A DNA stretch of 64,000 bases, taken from positions 1 through 64,000 of the forward strand of contig NZ_LZZT01000040.1 of the NCBI RefSeq assembly GCF_014170305.1. Reading direction: 5' to 3'. The notes under the pieces are model-generated. The model had not been told where the DNA came from. It made no database searches and saw only the letters and a list, made by a program, of their open reading frames with translations. The stretch comes from Achromobacter sp. UMC71. GTDB lineage: Bacteria; Pseudomonadota; Gammaproteobacteria; Burkholderiales; Burkholderiaceae_B. The first letter of the stretch is position 1, and the number at the start of each line of letters is the position of its first letter. Below are positions 1 to 8,450 of the stretch, in pieces. The translations under genes and the position numbers were made by a program.

Positions 1-78
1 GCCCGCCCCCGTCAGGCCCAGGATCAGGCCCACACCGCCACCCAGCCCCAGACTGATGAGCGTTACCGAATAGATCAT
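1..78 (-). CDS. TauE/SafE-like sulfite exporter, N-terminal fragment
   Basis: Only the first 26 codons lie in the window; the gene runs off the left edge. The readable start is MIYSVTLISLGLGGGVGLIL, a hydrophobic glycine-rich first membrane segment typical of TauE/SafE (PF01925) permeases. The start is 10 bp after the stop of the SQR-like gene, so the two are probably co-transcribed. TauE-type exporters often accompany sulfide oxidation genes and remove sulfite or related anions. The assignment rests on this short segment plus context and is moderate. Confidence 0.55.
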   Translation of the reverse strand, partial: MIYSVTLISLGLGGGVGLILGLTGAG

Positions 79-88
79 GCCGCCCCGC

Positions 89-1327
89 TCAGTTGCCCAG
101 CGGACGGGCCAGCCATTCGCGGCCCTTGAGCATGCCGTTCCAGTAGATCCAGGGCAGCATCGTGGCCTTGAGGAACCAGGCGCTTTTGCGCGGCACGGTC
201 GGATCCAGCGGGAAGGTGGGCAGCAGCTTGCCGCCGTAGCCGAATTCGGCCAACACGATGCGGCCGCGTTCCACCGTGAGCGGGCACGAACCATAACCGT
301 CGTAGGTGACCGGCAGCGCGTGTCCTTCGCGTACCGCCAGAAGATTTTCGGCCACCGTCACGATCTGCTTGCGCGCCGCGGCGGCGGTCTTGGCGTTGGT
401 GGTGCTGATGCCGTCGCCCAGGCCGAAGATATTGGCGTAGCGCACATGGCGCAGCGTGCCGGGGTCGACCTCGCACCAGCCGGCCGCATCGGCCAGCGCG
501 CTCTGGCGCAGGAAGTCGTGCGGCACCTGAGGCGGCACCGCGTGCAGCATGTCGAACGATTTCTCGACCCGGGTGACGGCGCCCTCGGCATCCTTGACGT
601 CGAACCAGGCCTTGCGGGCCGGCCCGTCCACCGCCACCAGCGCCGAATTGAACGCCAGCGAAATACCGTAGCTGTCGACGTAGCGCATGAGCGGCGGCAC
701 GAAGGCAGGCACGCCGAACAGCACCGCGCCGGCCAGGTCGAATTCGACCTGGATGCGGTCCAGCACGCCGCTGCGGCGCCAGTGGTCGCACGCCAGGTAC
801 ATGGCCTTTTGCGGCGCGCCGGCGCATTTGATGGGCATGGCCGGCTGCGTGAATAGCGCCTTGCCGCCCTTCAGGCCGCGCACCAGTTCCCAGGTATAGG
901 GCGCCAGGTCAAAGCGATAGTTGGAGGTGACGGCGTTCTTGCCGAGGGTGTCGGCCAGGCCGTCGACCTTGTCCCAGGCCAGCCGCAGGCCCGGGCAGAC
1001 GATCAATTGCTGGTAGCTGACGGCGCTGCCGTCGGTCAGCCGGACCTGGTTGGCTTCAGGCTCGAAGCCCGCGGCCGCGGCCTGCAGCCAGGTGGCGCGA
1101 GCCGGCATCACGGACCGGGTCGGACGCACCGTCTTGGCGATATCGAACGCGCCGCCGCCCACCAGCGTCCAGGCCGGCTGGTAGTAATGCTTGTCGCTCG
1201 GCTCGATCACCGCGATGCGCAGGTCCGGACGGCGGCGCAGCAGGCTGGCGGTAACGCCGATGCCCGCCGATCCGCCGCCCACCACCACCACATCGAAATC
1301 GCGCTGCGCCTGTGCGGCTGTCTGCAT
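89..1327 (-). CDS. Sulfide:quinone oxidoreductase-like FAD flavoprotein
   Basis: This is a 412-residue flavoprotein. An N-terminal dinucleotide-binding motif (GGGSAG, residues 17-22) follows a hydrophobic strand. Cysteines near residue 112 (VCPG) and near 168 (KCAGAPQ) sit where type II sulfide:quinone oxidoreductases carry redox cysteines. The C-terminal part has GDGISTTNAKTAAAARKQ, the second FAD-contacting segment, and a Trp-rich tail expected to touch the membrane. The predicted role is oxidation of sulfide to persulfide with electrons passed to quinone. The neighbours (ArsR-type sulfur sensor, persulfide-dioxygenase-like hydrolase, TauE-like exporter) fit sulfide detoxification. The subtype is inferred from motifs only. 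Confidence 0.8.
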   Translation of the reverse strand: MQTAAQAQRDFDVVVVGGGSAGIGVTASLLRRRPDLRIAVIEPSDKHYYQPAWTLVGGGAFDIAKTVRPTRSVMPARATWLQAAAAGFEPEANQVRLTDGSAVSYQQLIVCPGLRLAWDKVDGLADTLGKNAVTSNYRFDLAPYTWELVRGLKGGKALFTQPAMPIKCAGAPQKAMYLACDHWRRSGVLDRIQVEFDLAGAVLFGVPAFVPPLMRYVDSYGISLAFNSALVAVDGPARKAWFDVKDAEGAVTRVEKSFDMLHAVPPQVPHDFLRQSALADAAGWCEVDPGTLRHVRYANIFGLGDGISTTNAKTAAAARKQIVTVAENLLAVREGHALPVTYDGYGSCPLTVERGRIVLAEFGYGGKLLPTFPLDPTVPRKSAWFLKATMLPWIYWNGMLKGREWLARPLGN

Positions 1328-1351
1328 GCTTGTCTCCTGTTGGGCCAGCCT

Positions 1352-1480
1352 TCAAGACCGGCTTTTGAAATACTGAATGGCCGAGGACAACGCCATGCCA
1401 ACGGCCATCGCGGCAACGAAGATCAGCGCGCCTCCCGCGGCGGCCGTCCAGGGCGTGAAGGCCGTCCAGTCGATCGTCAT
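1352..1480 (-). CDS. Small 42-residue membrane protein resembling a YeeE/YedE N-terminus
   Basis: This short frame starts with an ATG that overlaps the ArsR stop by 4 bp (TCAT on the plus strand), a sign of translational coupling. The product begins MTIDWTAFTPWTAAAGGALI, which resembles the first helix of YeeE/YedE (DUF395) sulfur transporters. It then ends after one predicted membrane helix with a basic tail (YFKSRS). It could be a genuine single-span protein or the stump of a deleted YeeE gene. It lies between the regulator and the SQR-like gene, where bigR-type operons elsewhere carry YeeE-like permeases. Confidence 0.5.
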   Translation of the reverse strand: MTIDWTAFTPWTAAAGGALIFVAAMAVGMALSSAIQYFKSRS

Positions 1481-1812
1481 TTCAGTGACGCCATGGCGCG
1501 GCCGCAGTACAGGCTGGAGAGGGTTTTCATGACCTGGCTGACTTCGAAGCTGGCCATCTGGTAGTAGACATACTTGCCATCGCGGCGCGTGGCCACCAGG
1601 CCTTCGTCGCGCAGCACGCCCAGTTGCTGCGACAGCGTCGGCTGACGGATGCCGGTCAGGGATTCGAGTTCGCCGACGTTGCGCTCGCCTTGCACCAGCT
1701 GGCAAAGCAGCAGCAGCCGGTCTTCGTTGGCCAGCGCCTTGAGCAGCGCGCACGCCTGGGAGGCGGATTCACGCAGTACGGCGACTTCGCATTCGGTCAG
1801 GGGGGCATTCAT
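1477..1812 (-). CDS. ArsR-family repressor, BigR/SqrR-like sulfur sensor
   Basis: This 111-residue winged-helix protein has a helix-turn-helix around residues 45-72 (VGELESLTGIRQPTLSQQL) and a beta-wing at about 74-85 (TRRDGKYVYYQ). It lacks the arsenic-site CxC motif but has Cys37 in the third helix region and Cys103 near the C-terminus. That spacing matches the dithiol pair that BigR and SqrR use to sense persulfide. It probably represses this locus, including the divergent hydrolase, until reactive sulfur accumulates. It heads a minus-strand operon with the small membrane protein, the SQR-like gene and the TauE-like gene. Confidence 0.82.
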   Translation of the reverse strand: MNAPLTECEVAVLRESASQACALLKALANEDRLLLLCQLVQGERNVGELESLTGIRQPTLSQQLGVLRDEGLVATRRDGKYVYYQMASFEVSQVMKTLSSLYCGRAMASLK

Positions 1813-1870
1813 TTGATGAGGATCAATCGGCCGGAGAGAGTTTGATCATTATATTGACGCATAAACTATC

Positions 1871-1901
1871 CAACAATATTATTGAAAAATATATATTGTT
1901 G
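1871..1901. promoter_or_regulatory. AT-rich inverted repeat, candidate BigR-type operator
   Basis: Perfect 9-bp arms CAACAATAT and ATATTGTTG are separated by 13 bp in the 125-bp divergent gap between the ArsR-type gene and the metallo-hydrolase gene. The AT-rich core in a GC-rich genome and the position between divergent sulfur genes fit an operator bound by the adjacent regulator. BigR is known to bind an AT-rich palindrome between divergent genes. Binding here is inferred. Confidence 0.6.
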
Positions 1902-1937
1902 TGAGCACACGGCCGCCGTCCGGCCAAGGCGCCCCCC

Positions 1938-2801
1938 ATGAATCCGCAGATCCAAGCTTTTTTCGACCCCGTCACCGCCACCGTCACCTACGTCGTGCAC
2001 GAGGCCGCGCCGGGCGGCGCCTGCGCCATCATTGATTCGGTGCTGGACTACGACCCCAAGTCCGGCCGCAGCAGCACCGCCAGCGCGGACCGGGTCGTGG
2101 CCTACGTGCGCGAGCACGGCCTGAAAGTCGAATGGCTGTTGGAAACCCACGCCCATGCCGACCACCTGTCGGCCGCGCCCTACCTGCAACGCGAGCTGGG
2201 CGGCGTCATCGCCATCGGCCAGAGCATCCGCACCGTGCAGGGTGTGTTCAAGCAGATCTTTAACCTCGAACCGCAGTTCCAGCTGGACGGCTCGCAGTTC
2301 GGCCATCTGTTCACCGACGGCGAAACGTTCCGCATCGGCGCCATGACGGCCACCGCCCTGCACGTGCCCGGCCACACGCCGGCCGACATGGCCTACCGCA
2401 TCGGCGACGCGGTGTTCGTCGGCGACACCCTGTTCATGCCCGATGTCGGCACCGCGCGCTGCGACTTTCCCGGCGGCGACGCCCACCAGCTGTACCGGTC
2501 CATCCAGCGCCTGCTCGGCTTGCCGGCCGGCACGCGCCTGTACATGTGCCACGACTATCCGCCCGCCGGGCGCGAAGCCGCCTGGCAGACCACCGTGGCC
2601 GAACAGCGCCGCGCCAACATCCACGTGCACGAAGGCGTCGCCGAAGACGACTTCGTGGCCATGCGCACGCGGCGCGACGCCACCCTGTCCATGCCCACCC
2701 TGATCCTGCCCGCCATCCAGGTCAACATCCGCGCCGGCCACCTGCCGCCCCCGGAAGACAACGGCGTGCGCTATCTGAAGATCCCGCTCGACGCGCTGTA
2801 A
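1938..2801 (+). CDS. Metallo-beta-lactamase-fold hydrolase, persulfide dioxygenase-like (Blh type)
   Basis: This is a 287-residue metallo-beta-lactamase-fold protein. The metal motif THAHADHLSAA is at residues 70-80, followed by VPGHTPADMAY, GDTLFMPDVGTARCDFPGG and CHDYPP. These are the landmarks of the ETHE1/Blh branch, whose members oxidise glutathione or protein persulfide with a mononuclear iron. The C-terminal segment MPTLILPAIQVNIRAGHLPP is also typical of that branch. It is transcribed divergently from the ArsR-like gene across an AT-rich palindrome, as blh is from bigR in other bacteria. It should act downstream of SQR. It is complete; exact substrate is not shown. Confidence 0.85.
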   Translation: MNPQIQAFFDPVTATVTYVVHEAAPGGACAIIDSVLDYDPKSGRSSTASADRVVAYVREHGLKVEWLLETHAHADHLSAAPYLQRELGGVIAIGQSIRTVQGVFKQIFNLEPQFQLDGSQFGHLFTDGETFRIGAMTATALHVPGHTPADMAYRIGDAVFVGDTLFMPDVGTARCDFPGGDAHQLYRSIQRLLGLPAGTRLYMCHDYPPAGREAAWQTTVAEQRRANIHVHEGVAEDDFVAMRTRRDATLSMPTLILPAIQVNIRAGHLPPPEDNGVRYLKIPLDAL

Positions 2802-2900
2802 CCCGGCCGCGGCACGGCGCCCCGGCCGCGCACTTGCGCGCCGCCGGGATATCCCGCAAGATCGCCCGATCGCAAGATTGCCGACCTGACGGATCCCCCT

Positions 2901-4367
2901 ATGTTCGCCGAAGCCGAAGCCGACCCCAGCCTGTCGAAAGAAGCCTTCAAGCCGCTGGAAGCGCGGTTGCGCGTGGCGCTGCTGAACGCGCAGTACCAGC
3001 GCCTGCAGAAAGCCGAGAAGTCCCTGCTGGTGGTGGTGGCCGGCATCGACGGCGCCGGCAAGGGCGCCACGGTCAACCTGCTCAACGAATGGATGGACCC
3101 GCGCCACATCAAGACGCTGGCCTATGGCCCGCCGGAAGGCGACGAGCTTGAGCGCCCGCCCATGTGGCGATACTGGAAAGACCTGCCGGCCAAAGGCAGC
3201 ACCGGCATCGTGTTCGGCTCCTGGTATGCGCCGCTGATCCGCGAAGCCGCGCGCAAGAAACCCAACCAGGACGCCATCGAAGCGCAGTCGGTCGCCATCC
3301 GGCGCTTTGAAGCCATGCTGGCCGCCGAAGGCGTGCAGATCATCAAGCTGTGGTTCCACCTGTCTTCCGAAGCCCAGCAGGCCCGCGCGCAGCGCCTGTT
3401 GGCCAGCCCCGAAACCTCGTGGCAGGTCAGCCCGGTGGACCTGAAAGTCCACAAGAAATACGACCGCATCCGCAACAGCGGCCAGGTCGTCATCAACCAC
3501 ACCGACAGCGGCCACGCCCCTTGGGTCGTCATCCCCAGCGCCGACGAAAACATGCGCGCCGCGCGCACCGCCGAAGCGGTGCTGGCCGCCATGCGCCAGC
3601 AGGCGGTGCCGCGCATTCCGGCGTCGTTCGTGGCCCATACCCGCCCGGCCCGCATCCTGGACCGCCTGGGCCAGCTGGACTACGACGCCAAGGTCGACCG
3701 CGACGACTACGAATCCGAACTCGGCCTGCTGCAGGGCCGGCTGGCGCGCGCCGCCCGCTCGAAGAAATTCCAGGAACGCTCGCTGGTGCTGGTGTTCGAA
3801 GGCCAGGACGCCGCCGGCAAGGGCGGCGCCATCCGCCGCATCACGCATGCGCTGGATGCGCGCCAGTTCGACATCACGCCGGTAGCCGCGCCCAACAGCT
3901 ACGAGCTCGCGCGCCCCTACCTGTGGCGCTTCTGGCGGCACGTGCCGCGCCGCGGCCGCATCGCCATCTTCGACCGCTCCTGGTACGGCCGGGTGCTGGT
4001 CGAACGGGTCGAGAAACTCACCCCGCCGTCGCACTGGCGCCGCGCCTACGCCGAGATCAACGACTTCGAGGCGCAGTTGGCCGGCAGCGGCGCGCTGGTG
4101 CTGAAGTTCTGGCTGGCGGTCACCGCCGACGTGCAGCTCGAACGCTTCAAGGACCGCGAGAAATCGCCCTTCAAGAACTTCAAGATCACCCCCGACGACT
4201 GGCGCAACCGCGACAAATGGAAGGACTACGCCGCGGCCACCAATGAAATGCTGGCCCGCACCGACGTCCAGCACGCCCCCTGGCATCTGGTGTCGGCCAA
4301 CGACAAGCGGTACGCTCGCCTTCAAGTGCTGCGGCACATCGTCGAAGCCCTCGAAAGCCAACTCTGA
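2901..4367 (+). CDS. pap: Polyphosphate:AMP phosphotransferase (two-domain PPK2)
   Basis: This 488-residue protein carries two PPK2 domains in tandem, each with its own Walker A-like loop: GIDGAGKG near residue 48 and EGQDAAGKG near residue 300. The second half has DRSWYGRVLVERV and the lid segment WRNRDKW, as in active PPK2 domains; the first half has the altered GSWYAPLI. This arrangement defines the class II PPK2 enzymes that convert AMP to ADP with polyphosphate as donor. A GNAT gene follows after 20 bp and a HIT gene overlaps that one, suggesting a nucleotide-related operon. The ATG at 2901 directly precedes the conserved N-terminus. Confidence 0.9.
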   Translation: MFAEAEADPSLSKEAFKPLEARLRVALLNAQYQRLQKAEKSLLVVVAGIDGAGKGATVNLLNEWMDPRHIKTLAYGPPEGDELERPPMWRYWKDLPAKGSTGIVFGSWYAPLIREAARKKPNQDAIEAQSVAIRRFEAMLAAEGVQIIKLWFHLSSEAQQARAQRLLASPETSWQVSPVDLKVHKKYDRIRNSGQVVINHTDSGHAPWVVIPSADENMRAARTAEAVLAAMRQQAVPRIPASFVAHTRPARILDRLGQLDYDAKVDRDDYESELGLLQGRLARAARSKKFQERSLVLVFEGQDAAGKGGAIRRITHALDARQFDITPVAAPNSYELARPYLWRFWRHVPRRGRIAIFDRSWYGRVLVERVEKLTPPSHWRRAYAEINDFEAQLAGSGALVLKFWLAVTADVQLERFKDREKSPFKNFKITPDDWRNRDKWKDYAAATNEMLARTDVQHAPWHLVSANDKRYARLQVLRHIVEALESQL

Positions 4368-4387
4368 CCCGCAAGAGGACCCGCCCC

Positions 4388-4837
4388 ATGAGTTCCGCCG
4401 ACATCCGCCCCGTGGTCGCCGCCGATTTCGACGTCTGGCTGCCCCTTTGGAAGGGCTACCAGGACTTCTACCGCGTCGACATCGCCGACGCCGTCACGCG
4501 CAACACCTGGGCCCGCTTCCTGGACCCCGCCGAACCCATGCACGCGGCCCTGGCCTACGACAGTGGCAAGGCGGTGGGCATGGTGCATTGGATCTTCCAC
4601 CGCTCCACCTGGACTGCCGGCGACTACTGCTACCTGCAAGACCTGTACGTGGACCCGGACACCCGCGGCACCGGTGCCGGCCGCAAGCTGATCGAACACG
4701 TCTATGCGCAAGCCGCCGCCGCCAACTGCGCCCGCGTGTACTGGCTGACCCACGAAACCAACGCCACCGCGATGCAGCTGTACGACCGCATCGCCGACCG
4801 ATCCGGCTTCATCCAATACCGCAAGGTGCTGCCGTGA
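4388..4837 (+). CDS. GNAT family N-acetyltransferase
   Basis: This 149-residue single-domain acetyltransferase has the acetyl-CoA-binding motif in YLQDLYVDPDTRGTGAGRKL (about residues 80-98) and a C-terminal WLTHETNATAMQLYDRIA segment as in GNAT motif B. It is the size of a stand-alone GNAT enzyme. The substrate cannot be read from sequence. It lies between the polyphosphate:AMP phosphotransferase and the HIT gene, whose GTG start overlaps its stop codon (GTGA), so the two are probably translationally coupled. Confidence 0.85.
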   Translation: MSSADIRPVVAADFDVWLPLWKGYQDFYRVDIADAVTRNTWARFLDPAEPMHAALAYDSGKAVGMVHWIFHRSTWTAGDYCYLQDLYVDPDTRGTGAGRKLIEHVYAQAAAANCARVYWLTHETNATAMQLYDRIADRSGFIQYRKVLP

Positions 4838-5298
4838 GCGCGCGCGACCCCAACTGTCCGCTGTGCCAGGAAGACGGCGGCACGCTGCTGTGGCGGGGGC
4901 CGCACCTGCGCCTGATCGAAGTCGACGACCCGGACTACCCCGGCTTCACCCGCGTGATCTGGAACGCCCATCTGGCCGAAATGACCAGCCTGTCCACCCA
5001 TGGCCGCGACCTGCTGATGCGGGCCGTGTACGTCGTGGAAGAAGCGCAGCAGTCGATCCTGTCACCCGACAAGATCAACCTGGCCTCGCTGGGCAACATG
5101 GTGCCGCATCTGCACTGGCACGTGATTCCGCGCTGGCGCGGCGACCGCCATTTTCCCGACCCGATCTGGGCGCCCGCGCGCATCGCCAAGGGCGCGGAAT
5201 CCGCCGAATGGGCCGAGCACCAGGCACGGGTGCAGGCGCTGCTGCCGCGCTATCGCGACCGGCTGGTCGAAGCCATGAACGCCTTGCTGTGGCACTGA
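4834..5298 (+). CDS. HIT family nucleotide hydrolase/transferase
   Basis: This 154-residue protein starts at a GTG that overlaps the GNAT stop; an upstream start would run into the GNAT gene. The HIT signature HLHWHVIPR lies at about residues 92-100, where the histidines form the active site for nucleoside-phosphate hydrolysis. An N-terminal CPLC pair may bind zinc. It is closest in style to short single-domain HIT proteins found in betaproteobacteria. With the upstream polyphosphate kinase it may act in nucleotide turnover. It converges with the glycosyltransferase gene, with only 4 bp between stop codons. Confidence 0.85.
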   Translation: MSARDPNCPLCQEDGGTLLWRGPHLRLIEVDDPDYPGFTRVIWNAHLAEMTSLSTHGRDLLMRAVYVVEEAQQSILSPDKINLASLGNMVPHLHWHVIPRWRGDRHFPDPIWAPARIAKGAESAEWAEHQARVQALLPRYRDRLVEAMNALLWH

Positions 5299-5302
5299 CC
5301 CC

Positions 5303-6934
5303 CTAACCGCACACCCGCCGGCCCCGCTCGGCCAGCCAATCCAGGTACAAGCTTTCGACCTGGGTGGCGGCCACGGCCGGCGTGAACCTGCCCGTTCCCA
5401 GCACGTGGGACCTGCCCGCCGCCCCCATCGCGCGGCGGCGTTCCGGGTCGGCCAGCAGGTCATCCAGCGCCACGGCTAGCGCCGCCGCATCACGCGGTGG
5501 CACCAGGATGCCGGAGACGCCCGGCAACAGGGTTTCCGGCACCCCGCCCACGTTGCCGCCGATGACGGGCAAGCCCAATGCGGCCGCTTCGATGAACACC
5601 GTGCCCAACGCCTCTCTGCGGGTGGGCAGCGCGAAGATATCAAACGCCGTCATGACATTGCCAATGTCTTCCCGACGGCCCAGGAAATGGATGCGAGCAG
5701 CCAGGCCCAGGCCCGCAGCCTGGGCGCGCAGCTGTGACAACATGGGTTCACCGTCACCCGCCAGCACCAGTTGCGCCCGCGGGTACTTGGCGCTGACGCG
5801 CTCGAAGGCATCGAGCAGATCGGTAAGCCCCTTGTCCTCGCGCATGACAGCCACGCAACCGATAACGAGCGCATTCGAGGACAGGCCAAGCTCGCGCCTG
5901 ACGCAGATGCCCTCGTCCGCCGAAGGCGGCTCGACGGGGGAATAGACCATGCCGATCTTCTGTGGCGCCACGCCGCGTTCCAGCAACTGGCGGCGAACGA
6001 AATCGCTGACGGCGATGACCCGGTGCGCCAGCCAGGTGTAGGCATAAAGGGAATTGATGGGTTTGGCCAGATGGCGCGTGCGGACAATGAGCGACGTGCC
6101 CGCCATGCGGGCAGCGATGGCCGCCAGCACGGTATCGCGCCGGCTATGGGTATTGACGACGTCGAAAGGCGTGCACCGCAGGAGCCGGCGGATTCCTCCC
6201 ACGGCGCGCCGGAAATCGCGCAGGCCGTCCATGGGCAGCGCATGGACGGTGAACCCCGCCGAACGCAGGCGGACGCCCAGCTCCGCCTGCGGCTGGCACA
6301 CGGCCTCGAGATGATGGCCGCGCTGGCGCATCGCCACCATTTCCTTGTAGATGCTGTATTCCTGTCCGCCGTAGGAAGTGGCCGCTTCGGTATGCAGGAT
6401 GCGCAGGCAAGACCCGCGGCCTTGCGGCCGCGCGGCATCGGCCAGGTCCCATCCCGGAATGCCCAGGTCGTCGTGGTTCCAGCGGCTGCCCAGCATGACC
6501 AGGTAAGCCTCCAGATATTCGCGGTCGTCCGGCGCAATGGGCGCCACGCCTGGCAGCGCATGCTCGCGGGGGCATTCCGCCGCGGCCAGCCTGCGCCCCA
6601 GCCAGACGCGGATCATGCCAAGCGGCGACAGGGCGAATCGGGCTCCGCCGGCGGTCCAGGCCCGCACCTGCTCGCTGGGCTGCAGGGTATCTACCTGGTA
6701 GCGCGGCCCCGGCCGCTTTATGGCTTGCAGCTTCACGTCCACCAGCCTGGCGGCCCCGTTCGCCCTTGGCAAATACTTCAATACATGCAATGTTGCCAAG
6801 GCTTGTCTCCCAAGCGGATTGATCAAACGCGGCGGTGACCCGCCGCCAGGACAAGCGCCACGTCGCGGTCCATACATGAACGAAAGCCTATAGAAATCAG
6901 CACGGCGCTCCCATCGGAACGGTCCGATATTCAT
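5303..6934 (-). CDS. GT4-family glycosyltransferase with an unexplained N-terminal region
   Basis: From about residue 178 this reads as a GT-B glycosyltransferase: ILHTEAATSYGGQEYSIYKE at the N-domain, a VIAVSDFVRRQL segment, GCVAVMREDKGLTDLL and LPTRREALGTVFIEAAALG with the sugar-nucleotide ExxE-type motif, then GGNVGGVPE. The first ~175 residues (LATLHVLKYLPRANGAARLV through GIPGWDLADAAR) are in frame but match no domain I recognise. No good ribosome-binding site precedes the ATG at 6934, so translation may begin at an internal start. The acceptor is unknown; surface polysaccharide synthesis is likely. It stands alone between convergent HIT and divergent nhaA. Confidence 0.75.
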   Translation of the reverse strand: MNIGPFRWERRADFYRLSFMYGPRRGACPGGGSPPRLINPLGRQALATLHVLKYLPRANGAARLVDVKLQAIKRPGPRYQVDTLQPSEQVRAWTAGGARFALSPLGMIRVWLGRRLAAAECPREHALPGVAPIAPDDREYLEAYLVMLGSRWNHDDLGIPGWDLADAARPQGRGSCLRILHTEAATSYGGQEYSIYKEMVAMRQRGHHLEAVCQPQAELGVRLRSAGFTVHALPMDGLRDFRRAVGGIRRLLRCTPFDVVNTHSRRDTVLAAIAARMAGTSLIVRTRHLAKPINSLYAYTWLAHRVIAVSDFVRRQLLERGVAPQKIGMVYSPVEPPSADEGICVRRELGLSSNALVIGCVAVMREDKGLTDLLDAFERVSAKYPRAQLVLAGDGEPMLSQLRAQAAGLGLAARIHFLGRREDIGNVMTAFDIFALPTRREALGTVFIEAAALGLPVIGGNVGGVPETLLPGVSGILVPPRDAAALAVALDDLLADPERRRAMGAAGRSHVLGTGRFTPAVAATQVESLYLDWLAERGRRVCG

Positions 6935-6961
6935 TAAGATGCGATGTACCGACGCCTGGAC

Positions 6962-7008
6962 GCCGCCAATCTGGCGGCAGGACGTGGGCCGACCTCACCT
7001 CGCCCACG
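6962..7008 (+). promoter_or_regulatory. Two stable hairpins in the long nhaA leader
   Basis: Two perfect 7-bp stems occur in tandem: GCCGCCA/TGGCGGC (6962-6968/6972-6978) and CGTGGGC/GCCCACG (6983-6989/7002-7008). They lie 150-200 bp upstream of nhaA in a 224-bp gap that becomes AT-rich nearer the gene. Structured leaders are known upstream of nhaA (the nhaA-I and nhaA-II Li+ riboswitch classes), but I cannot match this one to a consensus by eye. It may only mark the end or start of a transcript. Confidence 0.35.
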
Positions 7009-7158
7009 ACGAGTGCCGCCCGCCGTCAATGGTGCAAGTTTCTGACAATTGCCCAATATATCGACGAAAATAACGATAATTGGCGGCAATCTAGAGTCTT
7101 TAAGTTAAAATTCAGCTTCTTGAATTGAATCGCTTTAAAGGCAATAAAGGATGCTCCA

Positions 7159-8382
7159 GTGACCCCGCAGGCCCCGCAATCGTCAACCCGGTCCGTTTCT
7201 TTCCTGCAGGCGTTCCTTCGCTCCGAGGCATTGGGTGGCTACGTATTGATGCTGGCGGCCGCGGCCGCCCTGATCATCGCCAACAGCCCGCTGGCGCCTC
7301 ATTACTTCGATGTGCTGGGCACCAAGTTCGGCTTCCACGTCGGCACGGTGATGCTCAAGGAATCCGTGCTGCACTGGATCAACGACGGCCTGATGGCCGT
7401 GTTCTTCCTGCTGGTCGGCCTGGAGATCAAGCGCGAAGTGCTGGACGGCCAACTGCGCGGCGTGTCGCGCATCGTGCTACCCGGCATCGCAGCCCTGGGC
7501 GGCATGGTGATGCCGGCCCTGATCTATGTGCTGATCAACCTGGGCACCCCGGACACGTTGCGCGGCTGGGCCATCCCCGCCGCCACCGACATCGCCTTCG
7601 CCCTGGGCATCCTGGCATTGCTGGGCAGCCGGGTGCCCACGTCGCTGAAGATCTTCCTGACCGCGCTGGCCATCCTGGATGACCTGGGCGCCATTGTCAT
7701 CATCGCGCTGTTCTACACATCCGAGCTGAATCTGTTCGCCCTGGCCATGGCCGGCGCGCTGCTGGCTTGCCTGGTCTGCCTGAACCGCGCTGGCGTGCTG
7801 CGCCTGACGCCGTATCTGCTGATCGGCGTAGTGCTGTGGTATTTCGTGCTGAAGTCCGGCGTGCACGCCACGCTGGCCGGGGTAGCCCTGGCGCTGACCA
7901 TCCCCCTGCGTCCGCAAACCCAGGGGCATGGCGGCGCATATTCGCCGCTGCATGCGCTGGAACATGCGCTGCACAAGCCGGTGGCCCTGCTGATCGTGCC
8001 GGTGTTCGGCTTTGCCAACGCCGGGGTGTCGTTTGCCGGCATGGGCCTGTCCAGCCTGGCGCAGCCGGTGCCGCTGGGCGTAGCGCTGGGCCTGTTCCTG
8101 GGCAAGCAGCTGGGCGTGTTCGGCTTTGCCTGGCTGGCCATCAAGACCGGCATGGCCAGCCTGCCGCGCCATGCCAGCTTCACGCAGCTGTACGGCGTGG
8201 CCCTGCTGTGCGGCATCGGCTTCACGATGAGCCTGTTCATCGGCGCGCTGGCCTTTACCGATCCGGCCGCCGTCGACGCCACCAAGATCGGCGTGCTGAC
8301 CGGTTCGCTGCTCTCGGCCGTCGTGGGGTTCCTGCTGCTGCGTACCCGCAGCGGGGCGCCCGCGCCCGACGCGAAGGGCTAG
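7159..8382 (+). CDS. nhaA: Na+/H+ antiporter NhaA
   Basis: This 407-residue inner-membrane protein has about a dozen hydrophobic helices. The ion-binding aspartate pair is in [12 protein letters not shown] near residue 172-176, preceded by [15 protein letters not shown], both hallmarks of NhaA. The N-terminal [20 protein letters not shown] is also diagnostic. It exchanges cytoplasmic Na+ or Li+ for external protons in pH and salt homeostasis. The start is a GTG at 7159 with GGA upstream. A very strong GC hairpin directly follows the stop, and a structured leader of more than 200 bp precedes it. Confidence 0.95.
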   Translation: MTPQAPQSSTRSVSFLQAFLRSEALGGYVLMLAAAAALIIANSPLAPHYFDVLGTKFGFHVGTVMLKESVLHWINDGLMAVFFLLVGLEIKREVLDGQLRGVSRIVLPGIAALGGMVMPALIYVLINLGTPDTLRGWAIPAATDIAFALGILALLGSRVPTSLKIFLTALAILDDLGAIVIIALFYTSELNLFALAMAGALLACLVCLNRAGVLRLTPYLLIGVVLWYFVLKSGVHATLAGVALALTIPLRPQTQGHGGAYSPLHALEHALHKPVALLIVPVFGFANAGVSFAGMGLSSLAQPVPLGVALGLFLGKQLGVFGFAWLAIKTGMASLPRHASFTQLYGVALLCGIGFTMSLFIGALAFTDPAAVDATKIGVLTGSLLSAVVGFLLLRTRSGAPAPDAKG

Positions 8383-8386
8383 CCGG

Positions 8387-8416
8387 CCGCGGCGGCGCCT
8401 GCGGGCGCCGCCGCGG
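8387..8416 (+). terminator. Perfect 13-bp GC hairpin after nhaA
   Basis: Arms CCGCGGCGGCGCC (8387-8399) and its exact complement (8404-8416) enclose a TGCG tetraloop 5 bp after the nhaA stop. No U-tract follows, so it is either a weak or factor-assisted terminator or an mRNA-stabilising hairpin between nhaA and the next gene. Confidence 0.6.
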
Positions 8417-8450
8417 TAGTAGACTGGCCGCTTCCCTTGCAGGAGCCGCC

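Noticed and set aside
1866-4361. Very long antisense open frame opposite the persulfide-dioxygenase-like and polyphosphate phosphotransferase genes
   Set aside because: It is the complement of well-supported genes in GC-rich DNA, where antisense frames stay open by codon bias; its translation is His/Arg/Gly-rich without domains.
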